Part shown: in pieces, positions 7,816 to 15,724 of the stretch
Numbering within the stretch: the stretch's first letter is position 1
Layout: each line of letters starts with the position of its first letter
Virus record (IMG/VR): IMGVR_UViG_3300024999_000128
Coordinates: 1-56,130 of that record
Source of the DNA: a virus
DNA length: 56,130 bases
Strand: one strand, 5' to 3'
The notes under the pieces: generated by a model
Database searches by the model: none
What the model saw: only the letters and a program-made list of their open reading frames with translations
What the model was told of the DNA's origin: nothing
Program-made: the position numbers and the translations under genes

Positions 7816-8276
7816 CGCGCCTGTTTCCTCCATACCCAAGGCTGCACCGGTGCCGGGTCCATCCATAGCCCCACCTTGTTGCCAGCGGAGATCCCCTGCA
7901 GGGTCGTCCATGCCTGGCAGAACCTCTCCTTGCAGTAGTCTGGGTAAACCCAAGCGTAGCCCTGGAGGATCAGCTGCTCCTGCAGGCACTGGGTGCCGAC
8001 CATGACGAGTGCTACCGTCCGGCCGTAGCGGTCCCTACCGACTGAGGCGACGTCGACGATCTTGCCGAATACCTGTGAGGCGACGAAGTCCCGGGCGGAC
8101 TGACCGTGCGCCTGTTTGCGCTCTGGGCTGTCGATGCCATAGAGACGAACCACAGTAATGCCTTGCTCGGTTGCGACCTTGAGGGTGTCGCCGTCGACGA
8201 CGTTGACGACCGTGGCTGGCTCGGCGTGAGCAGAGACAGCGAGAAGGAGCGTGATGAGGATTATAATTTGACGCAT
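7812..8276 (-). CDS. Secreted staphylococcal-nuclease-like (TNase) protein
   Basis: 154 residues. An apparent signal peptide covers residues 1-18 (hydrophobic ITLLLAVSAHA, cleavage before Glu19). The nuclease fold motifs follow: NVVDGDTL (Asp28, Asp30), RLYGIDSPE (Arg44, Asp49, Glu52) and DRYGRTVA. These are the calcium- and catalysis-linked residues of the SNase family. Four cysteines in the C-terminal half suggest disulfides after export. Its place among lysis genes suggests action in the periplasm or on released DNA, such as degrading host DNA or lowering lysate viscosity; that is inference. Confidence 0.88.
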   Translation of the reverse strand: MRQIIILITLLLAVSAHAEPATVVNVVDGDTLKVATEQGITVVRLYGIDSPERKQAHGQSARDFVASQVFGKIVDVASVGRDRYGRTVALVMVGTQCLQEQLILQGYAWVYPDYCKERFCQAWTTLQGISAGNKVGLWMDPAPVQPWVWRKQAR

Positions 8277-8449
8277 AATTTTACTCCGGTAGGTTGCTGC
8301 CTGAACCTCTCACAGCCTTTGTTCTTCCGCCCGTTGCAGTCGAAGGAGAAACAGGGGCCATCTTCCTGGCAGTAGCGATCCTTTACCTGATGGATACCGT
8401 TCTCGTCCCTGTCACTCATATGCAAACTCGCTTCCGCAATCACCCTCAT
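8261..8449 (-). CDS. Small Cys-rich protein
   Basis: 62 residues from the ATG at 8449 (TGGAGGGAGA site); an ATG further upstream would add residues without a better site. Four cysteines in CQEDGPC, FDC and GC, with the segment FDCNGRKNKGCERF, suggest a small zinc or disulfide module. It overlaps the nuclease start by 16 bases. Family unknown. Confidence 0.6.
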   Translation of the reverse strand: MRVIAEASLHMSDRDENGIHQVKDRYCQEDGPCFSFDCNGRKNKGCERFRQQPTGVKLCVKL

Positions 8450-8477
8450 CTCTCCCTCCAGGAAGTAAAGGAAAACT

Positions 8478-8561
8478 TCAGTCGCAATCGTCAGATGGAA
8501 ATCCACAAAGCGGGCAGAAAGAACCTTTGTAGCGATGGCCGCATTGGGGGCAGGTTACCAT
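8478..8561 (-). CDS. 27-residue zinc-ribbon micro-protein
   Basis: Two CxxC knuckles, CPQCGHRY and CPLCGF, fill nearly the whole protein, the minimal form of a zinc ribbon. The ATG lies within the last codons of the upstream secreted-protein gene (ATGGTAA, 7-base overlap), and the next gene starts 29 bases on. There is no strong ribosome site of its own. Function unknown; possibilities are a small nucleic-acid- or protein-binding factor. Confidence 0.55.
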   Translation of the reverse strand: MVTCPQCGHRYKGSFCPLCGFPSDDCD

Positions 8562-9340
8562 TGCATTGTCACAGTCTTGCTGCTGTCACCAAAGGGGGCG
8601 TGGAGATAAATACCGCCGTGCGCTGTTCCGATGTCAGCATCCCCCTCACCATTCGGTCGGCCGTTGCCTGGCTTGAACAAAAAACCGTACATAGCCGCCC
8701 TGCTGTCCCGGTTGCAGGTATCTTCGCGGTCCCTGCAGTTCCTTGCTGTGCTCTTGACAGTAAAGGTCTTGCCGGAGGCAAAGGTGAATTTCACCGGGCC
8801 TGCCCCAAGGGAGTCGCCCTGCTTGCTGATTCTCCACGCCTGCCGCCCCTGATTACGAACCCCGTAGCTGGTGTACGTTGCAGAGTTCTTGTACGCTCCC
8901 GGGGTAACCGGTCCTGTTGTCTCCCCAGCTGTGCCACTCTTGGCAGTGTAGGTCACACCGTCAGCCATCTTGATCACGAAGCTCAACGGCCGAGCGTACT
9001 GGTCGCCGGACTTGGTCAGTAGGAAAACCGGCGCGCCTTTGTAAGGTGTGCCTTGTCTCGCTACCTCGCCGTTGACTGAGACGTAGGAGACTGAGCCGGT
9101 CTGCAGGGTCCTGAACAATATGCCTGCGGCGCCGTTGCCTTGAGTGGTTTCTCGCTCAAAGGTGATCGGGTGGGGAAATGTCTTGTTGCCGGACGGAGGT
9201 GTGACAGGTGGTGTGACTGGTACACCACCCGGGAAATACTGAGCACAGAGGGCGGTGCACTCATTAAGGGATTGGGGGATGGTCACCGCTCCCGCCGGCA
9301 CTGCCCAGAGCAGGGCAAGGACCAGGATAAGGCGAAACAT
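8555..9340 (-). CDS. Exported protein of the lysis cassette, function unknown
   Basis: 261 residues from the ATG at 9340 (GGAGGT site; start shared with the preceding stop as TGATG). Residues 1-18 are a signal peptide ending AGA. A Pro/Thr linker (about 35-48) precedes a beta-rich body with repeated Gly/Thr/Lys segments and Cys pairs (NECTALC; NCRDREDTC). The C-terminus (AHGGIYLHAPFGDSSKTVTMQW) looks beta-stranded. Probably periplasmic or envelope-associated. No family recognised. Confidence 0.75.
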   Translation of the reverse strand: MFRLILVLALLWAVPAGAVTIPQSLNECTALCAQYFPGGVPVTPPVTPPSGNKTFPHPITFERETTQGNGAAGILFRTLQTGSVSYVSVNGEVARQGTPYKGAPVFLLTKSGDQYARPLSFVIKMADGVTYTAKSGTAGETTGPVTPGAYKNSATYTSYGVRNQGRQAWRISKQGDSLGAGPVKFTFASGKTFTVKSTARNCRDREDTCNRDSRAAMYGFLFKPGNGRPNGEGDADIGTAHGGIYLHAPFGDSSKTVTMQW

Positions 9341-9492
9341 CAGTCTACCTCCACAAGTCTCAAAGACACTCGGGAATAGGTCTTTCTCTTCTTTTTTGCG
9401 CAGGTCGAGTGACCTCCACAGCAGCATGGTTTCTCGCTCCTATTTTCTGGGTCTTTACAATTTGACCCTGGCACTCTGGACTTCTTGCTCAT
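9340..9492 (-). CDS. 50-residue basic Cys-containing protein
   Basis: Starts MSKKSRVPGSNC at 9492 with a GAGGT ribosome site 7-8 bases upstream; the same GAGGTAGACTGATG arrangement recurs at the next gene start. Both ends use TGATG coupling. It is Lys/Arg-rich with a CCC cluster (EKPCCCGG) and a further Cys, suggesting metal or nucleic-acid binding. Unknown function. Confidence 0.6.
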   Translation of the reverse strand: MSKKSRVPGSNCKDPENRSEKPCCCGGHSTCAKKKRKTYSRVSLRLVEVD

Positions 9493-9641
9493 CAGTCTAC
9501 CTCGATTATTTTCAAAAACCTTCTTCTTGCTCTTGCCATCATCCGCTTGACCCATGGAATGTATTTGTCCTGCTTTTCCCTTGGATTATCATAGCGGCAA
9601 TATTTCCACTTGCCTTCTGCCTTACACAAGGGTTTTGCCAT
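9492..9641 (-). CDS. 49-residue basic protein
   Basis: Starts MAKPLCKAEGKWKYCRYD at 9641 and ends at 9494. Its ATG overlaps the lipoprotein stop and its stop overlaps the next ATG, both as TGATG. The C-terminal half is a strongly basic helix (RMMARARRRFLK). A GGAGA site precedes the start. No known family; the exact interlocking with neighbours is the main evidence that it is real. Confidence 0.65.
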   Translation of the reverse strand: MAKPLCKAEGKWKYCRYDNPREKQDKYIPWVKRMMARARRRFLKIIEVD

Positions 9642-10078
9642 CACTCGATCTCCTCAACCTGGCCTTCGGGTGCCGCCGGCGGAGTGACGTCAGGAAAGAC
9701 AGGAGCAGTCGGCGTAGTGGTTGTGGTGGTAGTCGTGGTCGCCGGGTTACTGGAATCCGTCTGGCGCATGTCGTTCGTCCACTTACTCAAGGCTTCCTTG
9801 ATAGCTCCCGTTGCAGCGGTTCCACCATAAGCTCCGAGCGCGCTGTCAGCTGCGGAATCCTGTTTGGAGTCCTCGATGATGATGACTGTGTTCCCAGCAC
9901 CGCCAGAGTTCGTCGAGCCGGCACCTGTCTGGTTAGGACTTGCGCCGTATGGTCCGAGGCTGGCTACCTGTGGTGTGCAATTACCCGGAACCCCTTGATT
10001 GATTGTGTAATCAGCCGTCTTTATAGTGCAACCTGTCAGCAAGACAACGGCCAGTGCTATTCCCAAAAGTCTCTTCAT
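9641..10078 (-). CDS. Lipoprotein of the lysis cassette
   Basis: 145 residues from the ATG at 10078 (GGGGGGAAG site). A type II signal peptide with lipobox LLTGC puts the lipid on Cys18. The mature protein is low-complexity: Gly/Ser/Asn rich, then an Ala-rich helical segment, then a run of nine Thr and a Pro/Ala tail. Outer-membrane location is expected in a Gram-negative host. It could be an outer-membrane spanin, but it is longer than typical Rz1-like proteins and no overlapping Rz partner is seen. Confidence 0.75.
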   Translation of the reverse strand: MKRLLGIALAVVLLTGCTIKTADYTINQGVPGNCTPQVASLGPYGASPNQTGAGSTNSGGAGNTVIIIEDSKQDSAADSALGAYGGTAATGAIKEALSKWTNDMRQTDSSNPATTTTTTTTTPTAPVFPDVTPPAAPEGQVEEIE

Positions 10079-10104
10079 TTCTTCCCCCCAGATAAAGTTA
10101 AGTT

Positions 10105-10443
10105 TCATTTTGGTGTGACTGAGATAATCCTTGGTTTCGGGCCCCAGTCATTCAAGACATACGGTGCTGAATGGGAAGACTCTCCACCATCTGCAAAGGT
10201 CGCAGTCAGAGTGAATGTCGTGGACTTATTCACTAGCGTAACATCACAGGAGCCAATGCGCACGATGGCTGTGCCCCAAGTGCAGACTGCTACGCCTTCC
10301 TGATAGAGTTTGAACCCAGTGTGTGACATATCTCCAGGTGGGGTGTACTCCCACTCGACAGTCAGGTTGCGCTGCCAGCCTGGGGCAGCTAGGGTGAAGG
10401 TCGGAGCAAGAACAAGTAACAGAATAAGCAAAAGTTTTTTCAT
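10105..10443 (-). CDS. Exported fibronectin-III-like small protein
   Basis: 112 residues with a clear signal peptide (KKLLLILLLVLAPTFTLAAP, cleavage near residue 19-20). The rest reads like one Fn3-type beta sandwich: VEWEYTPPG, then GFKLYQEG, then TFTLTATFADGGESSHSAPY. A strong AAAGGAG site precedes the ATG. It probably sits in the periplasm or on the cell surface. Partner unknown. Confidence 0.75.
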   Translation of the reverse strand: MKKLLLILLLVLAPTFTLAAPGWQRNLTVEWEYTPPGDMSHTGFKLYQEGVAVCTWGTAIVRIGSCDVTLVNKSTTFTLTATFADGGESSHSAPYVLNDWGPKPRIISVTPK

Positions 10444-10456
10444 ATCGTTTTCTCCT

Positions 10457-10528
10457 TTAGTTTCTTGTCAGCCACAGCACCGCCGCCAGTTCGATAGCGA
10501 GGATGACGAGCAGGGTGTTGATAACCAT
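10457..10528 (-). CDS. 23-residue membrane micro-peptide
   Basis: Reads MVINTLLVILAIELAAVLW plus four residues, essentially one hydrophobic helix. It starts at the tailspike stop as TGATG and ends 13 bases before the next gene. The length is just enough to span a membrane, so a small lysis or anti-holin-like role is possible. Evidence is the coupling and composition only. Confidence 0.5.
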   Translation of the reverse strand: MVINTLLVILAIELAAVLWLTRN

Positions 10529-12219
10529 CATATGCTCAACAATGCCTCTAATGTGGCAAATGGCACGACATCGTCCACTGCTTGCCTATAAATTCTAAAT
10601 CTCCCGTTTTTGAAAATACCCACGCCCCCACCGGATATGAAACCAACAGCAAATCCATTGTTTAAATACCATTTTTGCTGTGCGGTGGTCACAGACCCAG
10701 ATGAGTACAGCAAAACATTTGATCTGTAGTTTGCGGTGTTGAATGCCGAGTTAGAATTGGCCATAGCCGCGACAAACTGAGCGTAGGATAAAAACTCGTA
10801 AGGAAGGTGTACGTCCGCATGGTATCCTATTGAATTACCGTCATATAACAACTTGTCAATAGTAGCCTGGTTAGTGACAAAATCAAAACTATCAGTTATG
10901 ATTGCAGTAGTCTGTTTGATATTGTTCTGTTGATGCACTAATCGGACTGCTTCTACCGTATTGTAACCAAACCCATTATCATCAGTAGTCATTACAATAA
11001 CCTTGTCTACCGCTGGTATTGCGCCAAGGTACATTTTGATAAAATCTGACATAGTTATGAAAGTCCATCCGTATCTCTTTGCGGTAGAAAAAAACCGTTT
11101 CAGCCTTCCAGATGTTACTTTGTAAACATCCCCACCGGGGGCTATCCCGTCTGATTCTACCCCAGCTATAAAATTGTGGCACATCCCCACCAAGAAACGA
11201 GGCTCCGCGTAATTGTAGTGCAGAATTTTTAGATTTCGTATCGGCGCAAAAATTGGGGTGTCCGCTCCATCAGGAGAATGGTTTAAGTAAATCTCGCAAT
11301 CAAGACTACTATATGCGAGAGCGGCGTAATAATCGTAAATTTGCAAATCACCGTCAATGTATACCCATATGTTTGTAGTTGTGTCAGAGTGCGTCTCAAA
11401 GATTATTTTTATTTTATGCCAAATTCCAACGTCTTTTATCGGAACATAAGTTTCATAGCTGTCATAGATAGTTACAGCGGTGTTTGATAACGTGGGGATA
11501 TCATATTCCAATTGGGATTTACATAGGCTTGCTACAAAGCAGGCCAAGTCGGATGGGACATGACCATCGGCATAGTGATTTTTTACCTCATAATCAACGC
11601 CTAAATCTGTCTGCATAGCCGAAATCATGGACTGTATGGTTGCGTGATCCGCAAACAACCAGGTGTATAAAGGTGTCCCGTTATCTGAGAGGCGCACATG
11701 TACGTCTGTTACCTCCAGAGTTATTAACAAATCTGCTGCTGTCGGAGCTACTTTGCGGATAGAGAAGGCATCTGTTTTATTTAGGCCTGTTTCCAGCTTA
11801 CCGGCCACCCCGTATCGCTCAGTTGCGCCAACATAAGTGTACAGCCTCGCAAGATAATTTGGTATATATGGAGCTGCCGTGGGAAGGGTCGAGTCTACTC
11901 CTACTTTGAATATTGGAGTGGTGCTGCCAGCTTCAACGATAGCTGCAATAAGAAGACGGCCAGCACCAGAATGCACATCAAACGGGAATTGCATCTCAAA
12001 CTCAATTGATGTGGGTCGCTTGTATTCGAATGGAATCTTGTATGCCGCATCACTTCCCACTGTACCGCTAATGATAGCATCCTCACTGTCCTCTATCCCA
12101 AAATGAGATTCAATCCGACCAAAAATCTCAGTGAAATTGTCTTGGGTGTTCCCGAAATTTGTATCGAGCGATGCTTTTGAGGCGGCAGTTCCGACGGTTA
12201 TAGGCTTTTGGCTACCCAT
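10528..12219 (-). CDS. Tailspike/fibre with polysaccharide-deacetylase-like C-terminal domain
   Basis: 563 residues from the ATG at 12219 (CGGAGA site). The N-terminal 40 residues (PITVGTAASKASLDTNFGNT) look like a particle-attachment segment. The middle is a beta-sandwich region of LamG type (HKIKIIFETHSD, then IWVYIDGDLQIYDYY). The C-terminal part resembles a NodB-type deacetylase: motif 1 at 411-415 reads TTDDN (Asp413, Asp414) and motif 2 near 467-471 is HADVH, giving the Asp-His-His metal set. This would remove acetyl groups from a host surface glycan during adsorption. Glycan target unknown. The consensus TFDDG is TTDDNG here. Confidence 0.75.
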   Translation of the reverse strand: MGSQKPITVGTAASKASLDTNFGNTQDNFTEIFGRIESHFGIEDSEDAIISGTVGSDAAYKIPFEYKRPTSIEFEMQFPFDVHSGAGRLLIAAIVEAGSTTPIFKVGVDSTLPTAAPYIPNYLARLYTYVGATERYGVAGKLETGLNKTDAFSIRKVAPTAADLLITLEVTDVHVRLSDNGTPLYTWLFADHATIQSMISAMQTDLGVDYEVKNHYADGHVPSDLACFVASLCKSQLEYDIPTLSNTAVTIYDSYETYVPIKDVGIWHKIKIIFETHSDTTTNIWVYIDGDLQIYDYYAALAYSSLDCEIYLNHSPDGADTPIFAPIRNLKILHYNYAEPRFLVGMCHNFIAGVESDGIAPGGDVYKVTSGRLKRFFSTAKRYGWTFITMSDFIKMYLGAIPAVDKVIVMTTDDNGFGYNTVEAVRLVHQQNNIKQTTAIITDSFDFVTNQATIDKLLYDGNSIGYHADVHLPYEFLSYAQFVAAMANSNSAFNTANYRSNVLLYSSGSVTTAQQKWYLNNGFAVGFISGGGVGIFKNGRFRIYRQAVDDVVPFATLEALLSI

Positions 12220-12245
12220 TATAATTCTCCGCACATGTATAATTT

Positions 12246-12261
12246 CCTACATCCATGTAGG
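12246..12261. other. Short inverted repeat between the two fibre genes
   Basis: CCTACAT-CC-ATGTAGG is a 7-bp perfect stem with a two-base centre, in the 61-bp gap between the fibre stop and the tailspike start. It lacks a U tract in the transcribed direction, so it is not a convincing terminator; it could be a processing or binding site. Confidence 0.35.
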
Positions 12262-12280
12262 AGGTGAATATAATTTCAAT

Positions 12281-13570
12281 TCAAGCTGCGTACCTAAGCA
12301 AGGCGAGCATTTCAGCATCTGTCCCAACGCTCTTGCCCCAAACTTGTGATTGTATCGCACCAATGGGTTTATCTATTGTGTAGCCCCATCTCAGGTGAGC
12401 GCCGGGATTGACAGAACCATCGTAATCAGCAGCAGCACCCCATGTAATTGCAGATTCAGCGGATTTTTTGTAGCCTACCTGCTGATTGGTCCCTGCACCG
12501 TTGATCCACCAAGGGATGAATAGGGTTTCACCTCTTGCCCACCCGTCAGCAACCGTAACAGTTGCCGTGTTCGTGCCATCGCTGGCCTTCAGTACACCTC
12601 CAGCAGCAGCGTAGATGCCGCCTGTGATGGAATCATTGATTGAGATGATGTTGGTATCTGCTGTGACTTCAGCCGAGGAAACCCCCATGTAAACTAAGGC
12701 AGCGGCAGTAAATCTTCCTCCCGCACTCAGTGCAGCAGTTATCCGGCTGTCCATCAGAAAGGCCATACCGTTTTCCGGGTCATCGTCGCCTGCGGTTGAA
12801 GGGACTGAGACTGTAGCACCTGCACCCGATGCTGCGTAGGGCATCCGATAAGCACTGGCTACAAACTGAGGACAGCAAAAAGTTGCAGAGAGGGTGGCGA
12901 CATTAGTGACCCCTACGCCAAACCGGAAACTTATGGTTCCACCTGTGTCGGTGGTAGTAAATAGCATCTCCAAATAATGCTCCCCGACCGTCACAACTGT
13001 GCTCGTTAAGGCGGAGACTCCATCCAGCATATATGACCTACTGCTATTAGCTATTACATCAACAATATTCAGTAGTTGCGAAAACGTGGTCTCATTGGCA
13101 ACATTTATTTTAATGCCACACCTATACGTAGTATTTGTCCCTATCGTGATAGGCTGTCTGTAAAATCTCCTGCCTGCTGTAACAGAGAAAGTCAGGTCTG
13201 TTCCATCCAGAACCAGTGCCCCATCGCCGAAGACAAGTATCCAATTCGTCGGACCTGTACCCGGCGACCCACTCACAGCCCCCTCAAACTTGGGGTTCTG
13301 CAACAGGTTGCTATACGCAGGCTGCACCATCACCCCTTTCCCAGGATGATTGACAGGCCACGGTACCATGTTGCCGTCAGCGTCGGGCTGGTTGCTTGCT
13401 GCTGAGGCCAGGATCTGGGGGCCGACCGGGCAGAGAGATGGGGTCTTAGCGTTCCAGAGTGATAGGAGACCGGGGATGCCAGTGCTACCTCCTGCCGACG
13501 AAGCTGAGCCGAACTGCTGCCCGAACGGCTCGTTGGTCAGGGACCTGAACGGGTCGAAGAAGACAGACAT
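12281..13570 (-). CDS. Tail fibre-like protein with lectin/LamG-like domain
   Basis: 429 residues from the ATG at 13570 (GCAGGAGT site); a longer in-frame start overlaps the preceding gene. A Gly/Ser-rich N-terminus is followed by two beta-rich regions. The first (about 90-215) resembles a carbohydrate-binding module (NLLQNPKFEGAVSG, then FYRQPITIGTNTTYRCGIK). The second (about 250-420) has concanavalin/LamG-like spacing (FTAAALVYMG, then WARGETLFIPWWINGAGTNQ). The C-terminus QSQVWGKSVGTDAEMLALLRY is common at the end of such domains. Likely a receptor-binding appendage next to the tailspike. Confidence 0.7.
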   Translation of the reverse strand: MSVFFDPFRSLTNEPFGQQFGSASSAGGSTGIPGLLSLWNAKTPSLCPVGPQILASAASNQPDADGNMVPWPVNHPGKGVMVQPAYSNLLQNPKFEGAVSGSPGTGPTNWILVFGDGALVLDGTDLTFSVTAGRRFYRQPITIGTNTTYRCGIKINVANETTFSQLLNIVDVIANSSRSYMLDGVSALTSTVVTVGEHYLEMLFTTTDTGGTISFRFGVGVTNVATLSATFCCPQFVASAYRMPYAASGAGATVSVPSTAGDDDPENGMAFLMDSRITAALSAGGRFTAAALVYMGVSSAEVTADTNIISINDSITGGIYAAAGGVLKASDGTNTATVTVADGWARGETLFIPWWINGAGTNQQVGYKKSAESAITWGAAADYDGSVNPGAHLRWGYTIDKPIGAIQSQVWGKSVGTDAEMLALLRYAA

Positions 13571-13571
13571 C

Positions 13572-13889
13572 TCAGTACTCCTGCTCAACCAGAGCGACGC
13601 CGATGGTGGCGCCGACCGACTCCGTCTTGACGAACTGCAGCCTGATGGGGCTCGGGATGGTGATCGGCTGGGAGGTGGCAGTGATGGTTACCGCGGTGCC
13701 GAAGGCGTCGTAGAGCGGCAGGACGGCCGTCGCCACCCCCGCTGCGTTCATGGCTGTAACAATATTGACGGCGATGGTATTGGCTGCGAACGGACCGACT
13801 GCGTGGATAGTCTTCGGGAAGGGTCCACGGGTTAGATGGATGACGTCCGAGGTCTTGGCTGTGGTTTGCGGGGTGATTATGTCGCCCAT
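13572..13889 (-). CDS. Small beta-rich virion-associated protein
   Basis: 105 residues with an AAGGAG site before the ATG at 13889. It is rich in Thr, Val and Ile and probably all-beta (HLTRGPFPKTIHAVGPF, then TVTITATSQPITIPSPIRLQ). The fibre gene starts one base after its stop, with its ribosome site inside this gene. Probably a fibre or tail accessory component. No named family. Confidence 0.6.
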   Translation of the reverse strand: MGDIITPQTTAKTSDVIHLTRGPFPKTIHAVGPFAANTIAVNIVTAMNAAGVATAVLPLYDAFGTAVTITATSQPITIPSPIRLQFVKTESVGATIGVALVEQEY

Positions 13890-13911
13890 GATGTAACTCC
13901 TTGAAATTAGG

Positions 13912-14421
13912 TCAGAAGTTTATTTGTACGTTAATATTGGTGGCGTTGCCGGCGTTTTCTTCCTTGCTCTCTTTTGGGATCAGGCCGCCCCAGGCCACCG
14001 TCGACTTGATCGCTTCCAGCCGAGTGCTGGCGGGGGTGCCGTCGCTGTACACCAGCTCGTCCAGGACCTCGAGGTAGGCCTCTGCCTGGACCCGGGCCTT
14101 GGCTTTGAACGGCAGGCCGTTTTCACGCACGTCGCGGATGGTCAGGGCCAGTTCACGCCTGAAGATCGGTGAGTGGGCCAGGGTCTCGTAGTCGTCAAAG
14201 GTGAGGTTGTAACGGGGCAGGACGGTGTCGAGGTCTTCCACTCCCAAGGCCAGGTCGAGGATGAGGCGGGGGTCCCAGCGGTTGACTGCTTCGCGTTTGG
14301 GATGGAGGGGGGCGGAATGGCCAGCCAGAGTGACAGGCGAGGGTTGAGGCTCATCGTAGTCTCCAGAGAGAAGGTCGGCGAGGTCGTCTTCGAGCAAGGT
14401 GTGATGGCTTGTCAGGTTCAT
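13912..14421 (-). CDS. Putative small terminase-like DNA-binding protein
   Basis: 169 residues from the ATG at 14421; an in-frame TTG at 14457 would add 12 residues, and neither start has a clear ribosome site. Residues about 35-85 (RWDPRLILDLALGVED and YNLTFDDYETLAHSPIF) look like a helix-turn-helix of the kind seen in small terminases. The middle and C-terminal parts (AEAYLEVLDELV, then STRLEAIKSTVAWGGLIPKE, ending NVQINF) match a pattern recalled from terminase small subunits. It is the first gene of the leftward operon, but eight kilobases from TerL. The function is tentative. Confidence 0.45.
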   Translation of the reverse strand: MNLTSHHTLLEDDLADLLSGDYDEPQPSPVTLAGHSAPLHPKREAVNRWDPRLILDLALGVEDLDTVLPRYNLTFDDYETLAHSPIFRRELALTIRDVRENGLPFKAKARVQAEAYLEVLDELVYSDGTPASTRLEAIKSTVAWGGLIPKESKEENAGNATNINVQINF

Positions 14422-15006
14422 ACTAAAGGTGGTAGCGTGTTTGCGGAGAAAATGCAAGAGAAAAGTAACAGGATGATACGATCAGATACAACTAAATGGT
14501 AGGATTTAGTCAGTAGGGGCTTCGGATTTCGGGCGGTTCGAGGCGTGCGGCTTGGTTTACGGAAATTTGCTGTAAAAACGGGCGGTTATATTTTTGGGGG
14601 AGGGATTTTTGTAGTAAGTACGGGGGTTTACGTGATTTTGCTAAAATCTAGGGGGTTCGTATTAGAGGGTATGAAATGAAGTGGCTCCCCTCCCCCCGGT
14701 CTCCCCCCAGGCACCCTACCAGGATATCACGGACCCCGTACCCCTACCGCCCCGGCGCCCTGCCTTTCAAGAAAGAAAATCTCCGATCTGATCCGCGTAG
14801 ACCTGATCCGCCCCGGTAATCATGCCCGAGCTGTGCCCGAGCCGATAAAAGTAAACCAATCCACCTACGCAAACGGATTATCATTGTAAACCGAACAACG
14901 AAATAAAAGAGTAAACCCTTTCACTTTTCCCTTGCATCATTATGTTACACGAGATACTATTAATTATAAGGTTTAATTAGATTAATACTATATAGGAGGT
15001 ATGCAT
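14422..15006. promoter_or_regulatory. Divergent control region between late (left) and early (right) genes
   Basis: No gene is seen in this 585-base gap. It holds five GTAAACC elements: 14554-14560 and 14625-14631 point left, while 14851-14857, 14886-14892 and 14911-14917 point right, each pointing along transcription away from the gap. The left half has G runs (around 14604-14612) and a C-rich tract at 14690-14710. A sigma70-type promoter lies at the right end. No clear leftward -10/-35 pair was found. Confidence 0.65.
14932..14960 (+). promoter_or_regulatory. Sigma70-type promoter for the early genes
   Basis: TTGCAT at 14932-14937 and TACTAT at 14955-14960, spaced by 17 bases. It sits 47 bases before the first early ATG and directly downstream of three GTAAACC elements. 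Confidence 0.7.
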
Positions 15007-15189
15007 ATGTTTGATCTTATCTTAGCTGACCTTGTACGTTGTCATAACGATTCTTTCCTTTGGTCTCTGTCTCTTAAACAGATCAATACTAAGTTCAAGT
15101 TGTCTCCTGTATTGCGCGTAGGCGAGGAAGTATCGATCCACGTACCTGGCGACAATACTAAGATGTTCATCATTATCAGGAGGGCATAG
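15007..15189 (+). CDS. First early protein, unknown
   Basis: 60 residues. Two ATGs lie six bases apart. The one at 15007 is preferred because the TAGGAGGT site is directly against the first and seven bases from the second. The protein is small and mixed alpha/beta (MFDLILADLVRCHNDSFL, then a Val-rich C-terminus ending IIIRRA). No family recognised. As the first gene of the rightward early transcript it may act on the host soon after infection; that is inference from position. Confidence 0.7.
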   Translation: MFDLILADLVRCHNDSFLWSLSLKQINTKFKLSPVLRVGEEVSIHVPGDNTKMFIIIRRA

Positions 15190-15191
15190 CA

Positions 15192-15365
15192 ATGAAAAGA
15201 GTAAAACAATTCCCGATGGCCGATAGGTGCGCTCGATTTGTTGTCAACCATGTAGCCTATTACAATCCTGAATGGGTTCGCCAGCGCTATTTTGAGGCGC
15301 AACGGATGCACGCTTCGTGCATGGTAGAATCATTTTACAGACACGGTAAACGTAAACAATATTAA
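15192..15365 (+). CDS. Small basic early protein
   Basis: 57 residues starting MKRVKQFPMADRCARF, two bases after the preceding stop, with an AGGAGG site at 15178-15183 inside that gene's end. Rich in Arg, Tyr and His with a basic C-terminus (RHGKRKQY). Probably helical; no known motif. Confidence 0.65.
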   Translation: MKRVKQFPMADRCARFVVNHVAYYNPEWVRQRYFEAQRMHASCMVESFYRHGKRKQY

Positions 15366-15410
15366 TTATAGAGATTGATTGAGAATAACTCAACCCAAGG
15401 GAGATACACT

Positions 15411-15674
15411 ATGAAAGTAATAATTGAAAACCTGGCACTGTGTACCGACTGTACAATGGCAGCTGTGAATGATGATTACACCAGCCTTGACTATCACTAT
15501 TCACAAGAAGAAAGCGAGACACGTATGCAAGAGATAACTGCAGGGCTGGCAAAGCTCGGGCCTGGCTTGTGCTATGACGGATCACAAGAAGACGACGAGT
15601 TTTCAGCTCGACAGTGTGACTGTTGCGGTACACGCCTTGCCGGGCAGCGCTCGTTCTTTTGCGTCCTTGGATAA
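15411..15674 (+). CDS. Early protein with CxxC and CDCCG motifs
   Basis: 87 residues from the ATG at 15411 (AAGGGAGA site). An N-terminal CTDC and a C-terminal CDCCGTRLAGQR frame an acidic helical middle. This architecture recurs in small proteins of many phages, to my recollection including actinophages, without a known function. The cysteines probably bind zinc. Confidence 0.7.
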   Translation: MKVIIENLALCTDCTMAAVNDDYTSLDYHYSQEESETRMQEITAGLAKLGPGLCYDGSQEDDEFSARQCDCCGTRLAGQRSFFCVLG

Positions 15675-15724
15675 TAAACCCAAACTCCCGAGCCGGGCGG
15701 GATATCCCGGCAAAGGTGGAGAAG

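Noticed and set aside
12246-12261. Inverted repeat between fibre genes as a terminator
   Set aside because: Weak AT-rich 7-bp stem with no T tract on the transcribed strand.
14457-14457. TTG start for the terminase-small-like gene
   Set aside because: No ribosome site and an ATG 36 bases inside begins the conserved part; kept as an alternative only.
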